A stretch of 64,000 nt of DNA from Bacteroides sp. CAG:927 (GCA_000431155.1 HF985626.1:1-64000), one strand, 5' to 3'. Numbered from the stretch's first letter, positions 28,454-38,573 are shown. The notes: a model not told the origin generated them from the letters alone. Numbers and translations: made by a program.

Positions 28454-29530
28454 ATGGAAAATTCCAAAAAAGAGATAGTATTGAGTGGCATCCGTGCCAC
28501 CGGTAATCTGCACCTTGGAAATTATTTCGGTGCGTTGAGCAAGTTTGTGCGCATGCAGAATGATGACAGCCACAACTATGATCCGATGTTTTTTATCGCA
28601 GACTTACATGCGCTTACTACCAATCCCGATCCGGTGCAGCTGCATGAGAATGTGAAGAACATACTCGCGGAATATCTTGCTGCCGGTCTGGATCCGGAAA
28701 AGAGTACGCTGTTTGTGCAGAGTGACGTGCCTGAAGTGAGCGAGCTTTATCTGCTGCTGAACATGCATGTGGGTATAGGAGAGCTTATGCGCACTGCATC
28801 GTTTAAGGACAAGGCACGCAAACAGCTTGGAATAAAAAGCGACAGTGACGATATAGAGAAAGAGATAATAGGTAACGAGTCAAATAAGCGCGTGAATGCA
28901 GGATTGCTTACCTATCCGACACTGATGGCTGTGGATATTCTTATCCAGAAAGCGAGCCATGTGCCGGTGGGCAAGGATCAGGAGCAGCATCTGGAGCTGA
29001 CACGCAGGTTTGCGCGCCGATTCAATTCATTTTATGGTGTGGATCTGTTTCCGGAACCTGCCAACTTTACGTTCGGCGGGGCGGCAGTGAAGGTGCCGGG
29101 TCTTGACGGTTCGGGCAAGATGGGCAAGAGCGAAGGAAACTGCATATATCTGATTGATGATGAGAAGACTCTACGTAAAAAAGTGATGAAGGCCGTGACT
29201 GATGAGGGACCGAAAGAGAAGAACCAGCCTATTTCACTGCCGGTGCAGAATCTGCTGACTCTAATGGAGCTTACTTCAACGCCCGAGGTAGTGCAACATT
29301 ACCGCGATGCTTATGCCGACTGCTCAATTCGTTACGGTGATATGAAAAAGCAGTTGGCGGAAGATATTCTGGCTATAACCCTTCCTATCCGCGAGAGGAT
29401 TCTTGACATACGATCAAACGATGAATATCTGGGCCGCGTGGTGAAGATGGGGGCTGAAAAAGCTCGCGCCCGTGCAGCCGAAACCCTCAGGGAGGCTCGC
29501 GAAATAATGGGCATACGCAAGTTTTATTGA
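28454..29530 (+). CDS. trpS: Tryptophanyl-tRNA synthetase
   Basis: A 358-residue class I synthetase that charges tRNA-Trp. The HIGH-like motif is GNLHLGNYFG (about residue 18) and the KMSKS-like loop is GKMGKSEG (about 222). Tryptophan-pocket segments FIADLHALT and VPVGKDQEQHLELTR are in place. The motif spelling (KMGKS) is normal for this clade. It lies between the barrel gene and the YitT-family gene, with short spacers, all on the plus strand. Confidence 0.97.
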   Translation: MENSKKEIVLSGIRATGNLHLGNYFGALSKFVRMQNDDSHNYDPMFFIADLHALTTNPDPVQLHENVKNILAEYLAAGLDPEKSTLFVQSDVPEVSELYLLLNMHVGIGELMRTASFKDKARKQLGIKSDSDDIEKEIIGNESNKRVNAGLLTYPTLMAVDILIQKASHVPVGKDQEQHLELTRRFARRFNSFYGVDLFPEPANFTFGGAAVKVPGLDGSGKMGKSEGNCIYLIDDEKTLRKKVMKAVTDEGPKEKNQPISLPVQNLLTLMELTSTPEVVQHYRDAYADCSIRYGDMKKQLAEDILAITLPIRERILDIRSNDEYLGRVVKMGAEKARARAAETLREAREIMGIRKFY

Positions 29531-29559
29531 ACATAGAAGCACCTTAATATCCAAGAACC

Positions 29560-30531
29560 ATGGCACACAGCGTTTCCCGTAAGCAGCTTCTGCTGTCGCT
29601 GCGCGATTATGCAGTGATAGTGTTCGGTATTTTCTTGTATTCATTCGGCTTCACGGCATTTATATTTCCTGAAAAGGTGGTGATAGGTGGCGTGACCGGT
29701 TTGGGCACAATTATATATTTCGTGACGCTGAATGCCTTTGGAACGGGTGTGCCGGTGGCGGTGTCGCAATATGCCATCAACCTGATATTGCTGTTTTTTG
29801 CATTCAGGGTTGTCGGTCGCCAATTTGTGATACGCACAGTGTTCGGAGCCACAGTAATATCGTTGTTTATCGGTGTGCTCACGCCGGTGTTCCCAACTCC
29901 ACTGGTTGAGGGGCAACCGTTTATGAATATTATATTGGGCGCGTTGCTATGCGGCATGGGGCTTGGAATGGTGTTTACTCACAACGGCAGTACCGGCGGA
30001 ACCGATATAGTTGCGGCGATGGTTACAAAACGGTCAAATGTGAGTATGGGACGCACGATGCTGTATTGCGATATATGCATCATATCATCAAGCTATTTCA
30101 TATTTCATCAGATAGATACGGTGGTGTATGGTCTTGTGATATTGGTGATTGTGGCGTATATGGCTGATATGATTATCAATACCAACCGTCAGGCTGTGCA
30201 GTTTACCATATTCTCGAAGCATTGGGACAAAATCGCGACGGCAATCAATAATCAGGCCAATCGCGGCTGCACGGTGCTTTCGGGTATGGGGTGGTACAGC
30301 AAGCAGGAGGTGAAAGTGCTTTTGGTCATGTGCCGCAAGATTGAGTCGGTGAACATATTTCGCATAATCAAGAGCATTGATCCCAATGCCTTTATCACGC
30401 AAGCGAATGTGAACGGGGTGTATGGCTTGGGATTTGATGCTATAAAGTTGAAAATCAAGGGACCGCATGCTATTGACGAAGATCCGGTGATAGGGTCGGA
30501 TCCGGCTACTGACCTCAAGCCAAAGGAATAA
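29560..30531 (+). CDS. YitT-family membrane protein (DUF161 plus DUF2179)
   Basis: A 323-residue protein with five to six membrane helices in the N-terminal two thirds (DYAVIVFGIFLYSFGFTAFIFP...VVIGGVTGLGTIIYF; GALLCGMGLGMVFTHNGSTGGTDIVAAM). A soluble C-terminal DUF2179 domain follows (about 220-300, RGCTVLSGMGWYSKQEVKVLLV). The repeated G-rich G-x-T-G-G segments are a family hallmark. YitT proteins are thought to be transporters; the substrate is unknown. Its stop overlaps the next gene by one base (TAATG). Confidence 0.9.
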   Translation: MAHSVSRKQLLLSLRDYAVIVFGIFLYSFGFTAFIFPEKVVIGGVTGLGTIIYFVTLNAFGTGVPVAVSQYAINLILLFFAFRVVGRQFVIRTVFGATVISLFIGVLTPVFPTPLVEGQPFMNIILGALLCGMGLGMVFTHNGSTGGTDIVAAMVTKRSNVSMGRTMLYCDICIISSSYFIFHQIDTVVYGLVILVIVAYMADMIINTNRQAVQFTIFSKHWDKIATAINNQANRGCTVLSGMGWYSKQEVKVLLVMCRKIESVNIFRIIKSIDPNAFITQANVNGVYGLGFDAIKLKIKGPHAIDEDPVIGSDPATDLKPKE

Positions 30532-31139
30532 TGGCCGACAATTATCTTGAGCGTAAAATGGAGGAGCACCGGAGCGGTGTGCCCCGAAAGTGTGTGCACA
30601 AGGTGGCTTCGCTCGGAAGCAAGCCCGGGATGTGGGGGATACCGTTTGCGGAGCGTAGAGTGCTGATTGTCGGAGCCGGATTGCCACCGGATGTGCGGTT
30701 GGTGGAGCAGTTGCGCTCCGTTGGCTGCAAGGTGGCTTTTATGGGCGGTGATGGTGCGGCAGGGTCGGAACTGGCACGCAAAACCGGAGCACAGTATCAT
30801 CCGGGATGTTACAATGACGCTGAGGCAATGGCGAGATCAGTGGCCATAATATGTAGAAATTGGGGCGATATAGATGTGGTTGTTTCTACCGTCGGATGTT
30901 TTCCTTTAGCGATTGCAAAAGGCTGGAATGATTATCGCGTTGACAAACCTTATCCCAACAGTTATGGTGGCAGAATAATAGCGGTGAACGGTGCTACGCT
31001 GCCGGGGAAAGAGGAGTTGGAAGCGTTAAAAGTGCATGGAATTGCGGCGATGACGGTAGAGGCTGATGATGCCGAGGCTGTGGTGGATGCTGTAATGATG
31101 GCTATGCTGCACAAGGTCAGAATAAATATGTGGATTTAG
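30531..31139 (+). CDS. Rossmann-fold protein of unknown function
   Basis: A 202-residue protein with a nucleotide-binding pattern. RRVLIVGAGLPPDVRLVEQLRSVGCKVAFMGGD gives the first beta-alpha-beta unit (about 43-75) and IDVVVSTVGCF a later strand. A short-chain dehydrogenase relationship is plausible, but no Tyr-x3-Lys active site is present, and the protein is short for an SDR enzyme. The N terminus (ADNYLERKMEEHRSG) is highly charged and resembles leaders of some Bacteroidetes oxidoreductases. It is coupled to the YitT-family gene (TAATG). Substrate unknown. Confidence 0.7.
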   Translation: MADNYLERKMEEHRSGVPRKCVHKVASLGSKPGMWGIPFAERRVLIVGAGLPPDVRLVEQLRSVGCKVAFMGGDGAAGSELARKTGAQYHPGCYNDAEAMARSVAIICRNWGDIDVVVSTVGCFPLAIAKGWNDYRVDKPYPNSYGGRIIAVNGATLPGKEELEALKVHGIAAMTVEADDAEAVVDAVMMAMLHKVRINMWI

Positions 31140-31152
31140 CCGATTTTAACTC

Positions 31153-31914
31153 TTAGCGTGAGATATTGACAGTTTGTTTTTGGGCTTTGTGGTCGGTGGC
31201 GTGTCCGTAAGCCACGGCATGCGTAGGGCATGCATGGTAACATCCGAGACAAAGGGTGCAGTCTTTGCCCCAGTGTGGATGATTCTGCTGCATTGAGATG
31301 TTTTTCAGCGGGCAAACGCGGGCACACAATCCGCATCCAATGCATGCATCCGTGAAATGAAATGGTTTGGGAGAGGTCAGGAATCGCATGAAAAGGGGAT
31401 AGACGAGCCTTGTTTTAATCCATGGCACGGCTCCGCGCACCACGTCATCAACACGTGCCCGGCATTTGATGCCATGCCATATTTTTGTCACGCGAGAGGG
31501 CATTTCTTGTAATTTATGGTTGGCTATCTCCGGGGCGTCAACATCAAATCCGGGCAGAAGAATGTAGGTGTTGGGCATGGCAACGGAATATGTGCCTACG
31601 GGTTTCCAGCCTCTTCGTTTGATTGCATTGCGCCACTGGAGATGGGCAAGTCCTATGTCATCGCCACATGTCATGACAAGAAAGTGGTCGGATTGTTCTG
31701 CGCCGGCGATGGGCAGCGTTTTGAGTGCTTTTGCCACCCATTTGGGCATGCCCCAAGAGTGGCACGGCATAACCCACACTATATTTTCGCCGGGAGCTAT
31801 GGCCGGAGGAGATGAAAGCGGCTCGCCCAACGGCCAAACGGTGTCGCGGGCGAGCGCAGCTAATTCCTTAGCCACGGCAAGGGAATTGCCGGTGCCTGAG
31901 AAACAGACTATCAT
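31153..31914 (-). CDS. EFR1-family flavodoxin-ferredoxin fusion
   Basis: A 253-residue electron-transfer protein. The N-terminal flavodoxin-like domain begins VCFSGTGNSLAVAKELA, an FMN-phosphate loop. The C-terminal region holds two 4Fe-4S sites: CIGCGLCARVCP (about 191-202) and CTLCLGCYHACP (about 221-232). This is the EFR1 architecture. Its start overlaps the Smr gene by four bases (ATGA), so it is the last gene of the tricorn-Smr-EFR1 unit. Redox partners are unknown. Confidence 0.92.
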   Translation of the reverse strand: MIVCFSGTGNSLAVAKELAALARDTVWPLGEPLSSPPAIAPGENIVWVMPCHSWGMPKWVAKALKTLPIAGAEQSDHFLVMTCGDDIGLAHLQWRNAIKRRGWKPVGTYSVAMPNTYILLPGFDVDAPEIANHKLQEMPSRVTKIWHGIKCRARVDDVVRGAVPWIKTRLVYPLFMRFLTSPKPFHFTDACIGCGLCARVCPLKNISMQQNHPHWGKDCTLCLGCYHACPTHAVAYGHATDHKAQKQTVNISR

Positions 31915-32993
31915 TTTATGGTGACCTGAGTGGCGCCGAATCCGTATTCGCGGAATGATGCGTCCTGCACATCATGACCTTTGTAGCGGTGGTTGAGCTC
32001 TTTGAGCAATGCCTGGCGGAGTACCCCTTCGCCTTTGCCATGAATGAAAACTATTTTCTGGCCCTTGTGGCTGATGTTTTCATCCATCACGCGCCGGAAT
32101 TCGTCAATTTGCAGGTTGAGCATATCCGCGTTGCTCAGGCCGCGAATGTTGTCAATAAGCTCATGAATGTGGAGGTCCACTTCTATTACATCGCCATTAA
32201 GCTTTGAGGCTTTTTTGCGCTTCTGCACCGGCCTGCGCTGTTGCCGGTCTGCGGCTTTTTTGGCTTTGATGGCATCTTCAATCCGTGAGGAATCAATGGA
32301 TAGGCGTTTTACCGGCACATCATTTTTCACTATGTCAACGGCAATCACGGGAGAGTCGAAGTAGATATTGTCGTGAAAACAGTGGAGCTTGAAGAATTTG
32401 GTGTTGTCAAAAGGGGTCTCCACTGCGATGGGATTCTTGATGGCGAACTCCTTATCGCGTTTGAAGGCTATGAGCTGCACCGCGATGCGTTCCATGTGAG
32501 GAATGTCGGAACGGAGCACTTCGCCGAGCCACACCTGTATGTTTGGCTCTACTATGCCGGCATAGCGTGTGGTCCATCCCCGGTCGGCATCGGAGCGGGT
32601 GAGGTATGTGAAGTACAGGTAATAGTTGGAGTCATTGACAAGGTAGGCATCAAATTCGGTGGTGTTGATGTGCTTTATTTCGCGAGGCTCGTATGCGAGC
32701 ACAACATTGAGCTGTTCACCTTCGGGAGTTTCGGCAATATCGTCCTGAGTGATTTCCACTGCAACGGGCGCAGGTGCTGAAGGGGTGGCAGACGGGGCGG
32801 GTTTGGGCGCCGAGGTTGTGTACTTAGGCTCAGGTTTGGGAGCCGAGCCCGAAGCGACTACAACACATTCACGAAGCAGAACCGGAGTTTCAAATCCGTC
32901 TTCGTCCACATAGGCCATGTTGCCGTCAATTCTCACAATTGTGCCGCCTCCGACTGAGTTGAGGTAGCGGACAGTATCTCCTATCTTTGCCAT
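31911..32993 (-). CDS. DUF2027 and Smr-domain protein
   Basis: A 360-residue protein. The N-terminal KIGDTVRYLNSVGGGTIVRIDG segment marks DUF2027, followed by a Pro/Ala linker (KPEPKYTTSAPKPAPSATPS). After a central beta-rich region and a basic stretch (AKKAADRQQRRPVQKRKKAS) comes the C-terminal Smr domain: DLHIHELIDNIRGLSNADML, then FIHGKGEGVLRQAL, the HGxGxG motif. Smr domains bind or cut nucleic acids, in some relatives mRNA on stalled ribosomes. The exact role here is unknown. It shares one base with the tricorn stop. Confidence 0.88.
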   Translation of the reverse strand: MAKIGDTVRYLNSVGGGTIVRIDGNMAYVDEDGFETPVLLRECVVVASGSAPKPEPKYTTSAPKPAPSATPSAPAPVAVEITQDDIAETPEGEQLNVVLAYEPREIKHINTTEFDAYLVNDSNYYLYFTYLTRSDADRGWTTRYAGIVEPNIQVWLGEVLRSDIPHMERIAVQLIAFKRDKEFAIKNPIAVETPFDNTKFFKLHCFHDNIYFDSPVIAVDIVKNDVPVKRLSIDSSRIEDAIKAKKAADRQQRRPVQKRKKASKLNGDVIEVDLHIHELIDNIRGLSNADMLNLQIDEFRRVMDENISHKGQKIVFIHGKGEGVLRQALLKELNHRYKGHDVQDASFREYGFGATQVTIK

Positions 32994-35900
32994 TATTTCA
33001 ATGTGTCAATTTGTTTAAGTAAAGTTTCTACGGCTACTTTCAGCTGAGTGTCTTCGCCTTTAACTAATGTAGCGGGGTCGTTTGCAACCTTGATGTCCGG
33101 CTCAAGCTGGGTGTTTTCAAGATAATTGCCTTGAGCGGTGCGGAATCCTATTACCGGCATGCCGTAAACAAGAGTGGGGTCCTGAAGAGTTTCCCAGTTC
33201 ACGCTTGACATGGTGCCGGGGACGGGCATGCCCACAAGAGAGCCGAGGTTGCAGTGCTTGTACACCCATGGGGTGCCGTGGGCATTGGAGTAGTTGGCCT
33301 CTCCTATAACCATGATGCTGGGCTTGTTCCAGCGGCGCGATGGCATGACAGTGGTCTCCACTCCGTGAATTTCCTGCGTGAGGTAGGTTTTGCCGCTGAA
33401 AAGCACTTCAATATCTTCATGAAGTCGTCCGCCGCCGTTCCAACGTGTGTCAATAACAATTCCTTCCTTGTCCACATATTTTCCAAGGAGCTTGTCGTAG
33501 ATTTCGCGGAAGCTGTCATCGCTCATGGACGCGAGATGCAGATAGCCGAGACGGCCGTTGCTGAGTCGCTCTACATCAGCTTCGCGCTGCTTGATCCAGC
33601 GGTCGTACATCAGGCTGTTCATGGCACCGGTGCTTATGGGAAGCACGACTTCGCTTGCGGATTTGCCGGATGGGAGCGTGAACTCCACCAATGTTTTTTT
33701 GCCGCGAAGTCCGTTTAGGATTTCGTCAGTGCCAACAGAATCAGTGAGCTGGACGCCGTTGATGGCTGTGATTACGGAACCGGGCAGCATGGCGGTGTTG
33801 GAGCGGTCAAACGGACCGTCAGCCACAATCTCTTCTACTTTCATTCCGGGGCCTGCAAAGGTAAGGTCGTAGAGCAGTCCGAGTGATGCTGTGGGCTCTT
33901 TAGCTCCGCGAGGATAGTAGCGTCCACCGGAATGTGACACGTTAAGTTCTCCAAGCAACTCGCTGAGCAGGGTAGCATAGTCGTAGTTGTTGGCAATGTG
34001 GGGCAGGAATTTGGCGTAATCCTCGTAGTATCCTTTCCAGTCAACGCCATTGAGGTCTTTGACATAGAACCGCTCGTTAACCTCATTGAATACATGGCGC
34101 AGCATGTATTCGCGCTCTTTGGAGCGATCCATTTTCAGCGTTCCTCCAAGAGATATGCTTTTGAACTTTTCGCCCTTGGGGTCAAACCGTTTCGGAGAGC
34201 GTCCGAGAAGGTACATGACACCATTTTTATCCATGGTCATTGCCATATGTCCGGCATCAAGTTTCTTGACTAATGACACATCGCCTTTTCGCAAGTCGCG
34301 TTTCCACAGGTCATATCCGCCTTCTACCGCGCTAAGATAGTACAGTGTGGCACCGTCTGAGGTTATAAGACCATCGGCGATATCGGATGAGTTGGGGGTG
34401 AGCCGTACGGTACGTTTGTCAAGGCCGTTGAAGTCAGGGACCCAATCAGGCTTGGCTTCTTTTTGGTCGTTGTTCTTGGAGCCTTTCTTTTTGTCTTTTT
34501 TTGCTTTTTTGTTTTTGGAGTCTTTTTCCTCCTTGGCTTTCTTGGCCGCTTTTTCGCGGGCATCTTCCACTTCTTTCAGCAGGGCATAGTCCTCCTCAGA
34601 AAGTTTGTATTTCTGGTAAGCGTCATCGTCCAAGAACACCATCATGACATCGTAAAGCGAACCCCAAGAAGCATGGTTGCGCATGCCGTAACGCTCGGAA
34701 TCATAAAGCAATGCTTTGCCGTCCATGGCCCAGCGGGGGTTCTGATTGAAGTATCCTGATTCGGTGATTTTGTGCATCTTGCCTGATTTCATGTCAATCA
34801 CGGCAATATCGCTGTAAGGATCATGATGAAGGTTGATGTATTCAAGTGCAATCCATTTGCTGTCGGGACTCCACACAACATGCATGCCCTTGTTGCGATG
34901 CGGCTGGATAATGGATGCGTCGGCAAGGTCGCGCACCTGACCTGTTTTAAGATCCAAGGCCATGAGGCGAGTGCGGTCGGCACTGAATACCATCGTCTTG
35001 CCGTCGGGCGATATGCTCGGCATGGTTCTGTCAATGTCGTTATTGTCAATCACAGGCTCTTCTGTGATGAGAGTGGCATTGGAAAAATTGGGGTCGTCCT
35101 TTCGGGCGATTTTTGCGCGATAGATGTTGTAGTGTCCCGAACGCTCGGATGTGTAGTAAAGCTCGCGGCCGTCAGCGCCCCAGCACAGGTCGCTTTCTCC
35201 TTCGGGTGTATGGGTAATCTGCTTTACCGACGGGTATTCAGTGGCTGTGACGAACACTTCGCCGCGACTGATATATGCCACTTGCTTGCCGTCAGGACTT
35301 ACGGCCACATCAGACACATTGGAAGCCGAAAAATCTGATACTGGGTCAATATCGTCGTATGTGAGTGTAATGTCGAGTTTCCGGGGCTTTCCGTCGGGCT
35401 GTTGCGTATAGATTTCACCATCGTAGGTGTAGGCGAGGGTGCCATTGTCGGCGGCACGGGAGAGGAAGCGGACCGGATGGCGTGTGAAAGAGGTGAGCGG
35501 TGTGACCTGTTGCGGGTTGGCTACCGGGAAGGAGTAAACATTCATAGAACCGCCGTTGCGCTCGCTGAGCATATATACAGTGGTGCCGTCAGGTGAGATA
35601 ACCGGATTGAGGTCCTCTCCGGGGTGTGCGGAAAGATTAGTGTGGGAGTTCTGCGGGGCATTGTACAGCCAAATGTCGCGTGTCACGGACGAAATGTGAT
35701 GTTTGCGCCAAGTGTCCTCAAATCCTTTTATGTCCTGATAGACGAATGATTGCCCGTCAGGTAGGAAAGAGACGGATTCGGCGGCTGTGCCAAGAATCTG
35801 CACTGCACGGCCTCCTTTGGTCGGAACGGAGTAAAGTTGCGAGAGGCGGGTGGTGGGGAATTGGGCAGTGGAAGCCGGTGCCTGTATCGAGGCTGTGAAA

Positions 35901-36271
35901 ATCACATTCTTGCCATCAGGGGTAAATGCCACCGGAGTTTCTTTGGCGCCATTGAAAGTGAGACGCACAGGAGTGCCACCATCAGCCGACATGACAAAAA
36001 CATCAGAGCCACCGTAGCGGTCGCTTGCAAATGCTATCTGTTTGCCGTCGGGACTCCATACCGGAGCACTTTCGTAGGTGGTAGGTTGTGATGTGAGGCG
36101 TACAGCGGTGCCTCCTTTGGAAGATACCTTATATATATCACCTTTGTATGTAAAGGCTATCTGCTCGCCGTCGGGCGAAATTTTCGCATCACGCATCCAT
36201 AGCGGAGTGACAGCCAATGCGGCGGTTGTGGCGCAATATCCGAGTGCCACACAAAGCAAGAGTTTTTTCAT
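32993..36271 (-). CDS. Tricorn-like S41 serine protease
   Basis: A 1092-residue exported protease with signal MKKLLLCVALGYCATTAALA. The first about 680 residues hold two beta-propellers built of PD40-type repeats (SPDGEQIAFTYKGDIYKVS, SPDGKQIAFASDRYGGSDV). A PDZ domain (about 800-870, ITAINGVQLTDSVGTDEIL) precedes the S41/TSPc core. Candidate active-site residues are the Ser-His in ELNVSHSGGRYYPRG, the Ser in GEANYSNAHGTPW and the Glu in NTQLEPDIKV, matching the Ser-His-Ser-Glu arrangement of tricorn. A lysine-rich insert (about 580-620) interrupts the second propeller but does not break the frame. It heads a three-gene unit with Smr and EFR1 and is probably periplasmic. Confidence 0.94.
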   Translation of the reverse strand: MKKLLLCVALGYCATTAALAVTPLWMRDAKISPDGEQIAFTYKGDIYKVSSKGGTAVRLTSQPTTYESAPVWSPDGKQIAFASDRYGGSDVFVMSADGGTPVRLTFNGAKETPVAFTPDGKNVIFTASIQAPASTAQFPTTRLSQLYSVPTKGGRAVQILGTAAESVSFLPDGQSFVYQDIKGFEDTWRKHHISSVTRDIWLYNAPQNSHTNLSAHPGEDLNPVISPDGTTVYMLSERNGGSMNVYSFPVANPQQVTPLTSFTRHPVRFLSRAADNGTLAYTYDGEIYTQQPDGKPRKLDITLTYDDIDPVSDFSASNVSDVAVSPDGKQVAYISRGEVFVTATEYPSVKQITHTPEGESDLCWGADGRELYYTSERSGHYNIYRAKIARKDDPNFSNATLITEEPVIDNNDIDRTMPSISPDGKTMVFSADRTRLMALDLKTGQVRDLADASIIQPHRNKGMHVVWSPDSKWIALEYINLHHDPYSDIAVIDMKSGKMHKITESGYFNQNPRWAMDGKALLYDSERYGMRNHASWGSLYDVMMVFLDDDAYQKYKLSEEDYALLKEVEDAREKAAKKAKEEKDSKNKKAKKDKKKGSKNNDQKEAKPDWVPDFNGLDKRTVRLTPNSSDIADGLITSDGATLYYLSAVEGGYDLWKRDLRKGDVSLVKKLDAGHMAMTMDKNGVMYLLGRSPKRFDPKGEKFKSISLGGTLKMDRSKEREYMLRHVFNEVNERFYVKDLNGVDWKGYYEDYAKFLPHIANNYDYATLLSELLGELNVSHSGGRYYPRGAKEPTASLGLLYDLTFAGPGMKVEEIVADGPFDRSNTAMLPGSVITAINGVQLTDSVGTDEILNGLRGKKTLVEFTLPSGKSASEVVLPISTGAMNSLMYDRWIKQREADVERLSNGRLGYLHLASMSDDSFREIYDKLLGKYVDKEGIVIDTRWNGGGRLHEDIEVLFSGKTYLTQEIHGVETTVMPSRRWNKPSIMVIGEANYSNAHGTPWVYKHCNLGSLVGMPVPGTMSSVNWETLQDPTLVYGMPVIGFRTAQGNYLENTQLEPDIKVANDPATLVKGEDTQLKVAVETLLKQIDTLK

Positions 36272-36299
36272 GAGTTCAGTGGTTTCGCGTTTAGGTTTA

Positions 36300-36330
36300 C
36301 AAAGATAGGCAAATTAATCCATAAACACAA
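36300..36330 (-). promoter_or_regulatory. Promoter of the tricorn-Smr-EFR1 unit
   Basis: On the minus strand TTG (36330-36328), a 20-base spacer and TATCTTTG (36307-36300) match the full consensus, 29 bases before the tricorn ATG. The -33 box lies inside the last codons of the DMT-family gene, so the tricorn unit can be expressed independently. Confidence 0.65.
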
Positions 36331-36685
36331 GATATACCGCGCCGACCAACAGCAGTGCTGCGGCAGCATGATTCCATTTGAAAGTAAATTCGCTGAACAT
36401 TAAGGAACTGAATACGACAAACACCACAAGAGTGATGACCTCTTGCATTACCTTGAGCTGCATGAGAGAAAACGGACCGCCATTGACTTGATAACCAATA
36501 CGGTTGGCCGGAACCTGAAAACAATATTCCAACAAGGCTATGCCCCATGAAAACAGGATTATGGCGTATAGAGGCCAGTTGGTTGAAATACCCGATGTCT
36601 GGAGTTTCAAGTGGCCGTACCATGCGAAAGTCATGAACACATTTGAGACCAAAAGAAGCAGAACGGTGAATATCATAGAACTCAT
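36314..36685 (-). CDS. DMT-family membrane protein (DUF486)
   Basis: A 123-residue inner-membrane protein with about four helices, beginning MSSMIFTVLLLLVSNVFMTFAWYGHLK. The motif FMTFAWYGHLK and the later FSWGIALLEYCFQVPANRIGY are signatures of the DUF486 family in the drug/metabolite transporter clan. The long upstream extension of the frame reads into the aspS promoter side and is not coding. A start three codons later (36676) is also plausible. Substrate unknown. Confidence 0.88.
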   Translation of the reverse strand: MSSMIFTVLLLLVSNVFMTFAWYGHLKLQTSGISTNWPLYAIILFSWGIALLEYCFQVPANRIGYQVNGGPFSLMQLKVMQEVITLVVFVVFSSLMFSEFTFKWNHAAAALLLVGAVYLVFMD

Positions 36686-36742
36686 AAGCGATGTAATTTT
36701 AAAAATCGTTGCAAAATTAGTGGGAGTTTGCAAATAATGATG

Positions 36743-36750
36743 TAATTTTG
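36743..36750 (+). promoter_or_regulatory. -7 element for aspS
   Basis: TAATTTTG matches TAnnTTTG, 47 bases before the aspS ATG. The closest TTTG (36727-36730) is 12 bases away, which is short of the usual spacing. Confidence 0.4.
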
Positions 36751-36797
36751 TGAGAATTTTGTAACAATGCAAATATAACATAACCATATATATCATT

Positions 36798-38558
36798 ATG
36801 TTCAGAACCAACACATGCGGTGAGCTTCGCATTAGCAATGTGGGCTCCACGGTAACACTTGCCGGCTGGGTGCAGCGCATCCGCAAAATGGGCGGCATGA
36901 CATTCATAGACCTTCGAGACCGTTACGGCATCACTCAGCTGGTGTTCAACTCCGATGTCAATGCAGACTTGCATGAGGCGGCCAATCATCTGGGCCGTGA
37001 ATATGTGATACAGGTTACCGGTAATGTAGCAGAGCGTTCCAATAAGAATGCCAATATACCTACCGGCGATATAGAAATTATAGCTACAGATCTCAAGGTG
37101 CTCAACCGCAGCGAAGTGCCCCCATTCACAATTGAGGACGACACTGACGGTGGAGATGACCTGCGTATGCGTTACCGTTACTTGGATTTGCGCCGCAACT
37201 GCGTGCGCCGTAATCTGGAGCTGCGTCACCGCATGGCATTTGAAATCCGCCGCTATCTTGACTCCAAGGGATTTCTTGAGGTTGAGACTCCGGTGCTCAT
37301 CAAATCAACCCCCGAGGGAGCACGCGATTTCGTCGTGCCTTCGCGCATGAATCCCGGTGAATTCTATGCTTTGCCCCAAAGCCCCCAGACATTCAAGCAG
37401 TTGCTTATGGTCAGCGGCTTTGACAGATATTTTCAGATTGTAAAATGCTTCCGTGATGAGGACCTGCGTGCCGACCGTCAGCCTGAATTTACACAAATTG
37501 ACTGTGAGATGTCGTTTGTGGAGCAGGAGGATGTGCTGCAAATGTTTGAGGGTCTTGTAAAGCATATATTCAAATATGTAAAGGATATTGATTTCACAAA
37601 GCCTTTCCCCCGCATGACATGGGCAGACGCTATGCGCCTGTATGGCAGCGACAAACCCGATACCCGCTTCGGTATGGAGTTTGTTGAGCTGAAAGACCTT
37701 ACCGGCGGCAAGGGATTCTCAGTGATGGACGATGCCGAATATGTGGGTGCCATAGTAGCTCCCGGCTGTGCCGACTACACACGCAAACAACTTGACCAAC
37801 TCACTGAATTTGTGAAACGCTCGCAAATAGGAGCGAAAGGTATGATGTGGGTTAAATTTGAGGCAGACGGCTCAATTAAGAGCTCCGTAAGCAAATTCTA
37901 CAGCGAAGATGAACTTCGTGCGTGGGGTGAACGCGGCGGGGCCAAGCCCGGCGATCTCATGCTGATACTTTGCGGTCAGACAATGCGCACACGCAAGCAG
38001 CTGTGTGAACTTCGTCTGGAAATGGGTTCACGCCTCGGGCTTCGCGACCCGCAGAAATTCTCATGCTTGTGGGTGGTTGATTTCCCGTTGTTTGAATGGG
38101 ATGACGAGACACAGCGTTATTACGCCATGCACCATCCGTTCACCTCGCCCAACCCCGAGGATATAGACAAACTTGACAGCGATACCGGAGCCGTGCGCGC
38201 CACAGCATACGATATGGTGGTAAACGGCAATGAACTTGGCGGAGGCTCAATCCGTATTCATGATGCGAAACTTCAGGACAAGATGTTCCGGTTGCTCGGA
38301 CTGTCGGAAGAAGATGCCCAGTACAAGTTCGGCTTCCTGATGAATGCATTCAAGTTCGGAGCACCGCCTCACGGCGGACTGGCATTCGGCTTTGACCGTT
38401 TCGTGTCAATACTCGCCGGCCTTGACTCAATCAGGGATGTGATTGCTTTCCCCAAGAATAATTCCGGTAGAGACACTATGATAGATGCACCCTCGCGTAT
38501 TGACGATTCCCAATTGCAGGAGCTGTGCATAGATGTGGTGCTCCCCGAAGAAAAATAA
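36798..38558 (+). CDS. aspS: Aspartyl-tRNA synthetase
   Basis: A 586-residue class II synthetase. The N-terminal OB-fold (anticodon binding) reads [29 protein letters not shown]. Motif 2 is [18 protein letters not shown], and motif 3 is [20 protein letters not shown] bacterial GAD insertion (about 290-420) lies between them. It is followed 15 bases later by the Nif3-like gene on the same strand. Whether it charges only tRNA-Asp or also tRNA-Asn cannot be decided from the window. Confidence 0.97.
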   Translation: MFRTNTCGELRISNVGSTVTLAGWVQRIRKMGGMTFIDLRDRYGITQLVFNSDVNADLHEAANHLGREYVIQVTGNVAERSNKNANIPTGDIEIIATDLKVLNRSEVPPFTIEDDTDGGDDLRMRYRYLDLRRNCVRRNLELRHRMAFEIRRYLDSKGFLEVETPVLIKSTPEGARDFVVPSRMNPGEFYALPQSPQTFKQLLMVSGFDRYFQIVKCFRDEDLRADRQPEFTQIDCEMSFVEQEDVLQMFEGLVKHIFKYVKDIDFTKPFPRMTWADAMRLYGSDKPDTRFGMEFVELKDLTGGKGFSVMDDAEYVGAIVAPGCADYTRKQLDQLTEFVKRSQIGAKGMMWVKFEADGSIKSSVSKFYSEDELRAWGERGGAKPGDLMLILCGQTMRTRKQLCELRLEMGSRLGLRDPQKFSCLWVVDFPLFEWDDETQRYYAMHHPFTSPNPEDIDKLDSDTGAVRATAYDMVVNGNELGGGSIRIHDAKLQDKMFRLLGLSEEDAQYKFGFLMNAFKFGAPPHGGLAFGFDRFVSILAGLDSIRDVIAFPKNNSGRDTMIDAPSRIDDSQLQELCIDVVLPEEK

Positions 38559-38573
38559 TATATTGACTGCCCC

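Noticed and set aside
34430..34560. Lysine-rich run in the tricorn-like protease as a frameshift
   Set aside because: The frame stays open on both sides and propeller repeats resume. Charged inserts of this kind occur in homologues.
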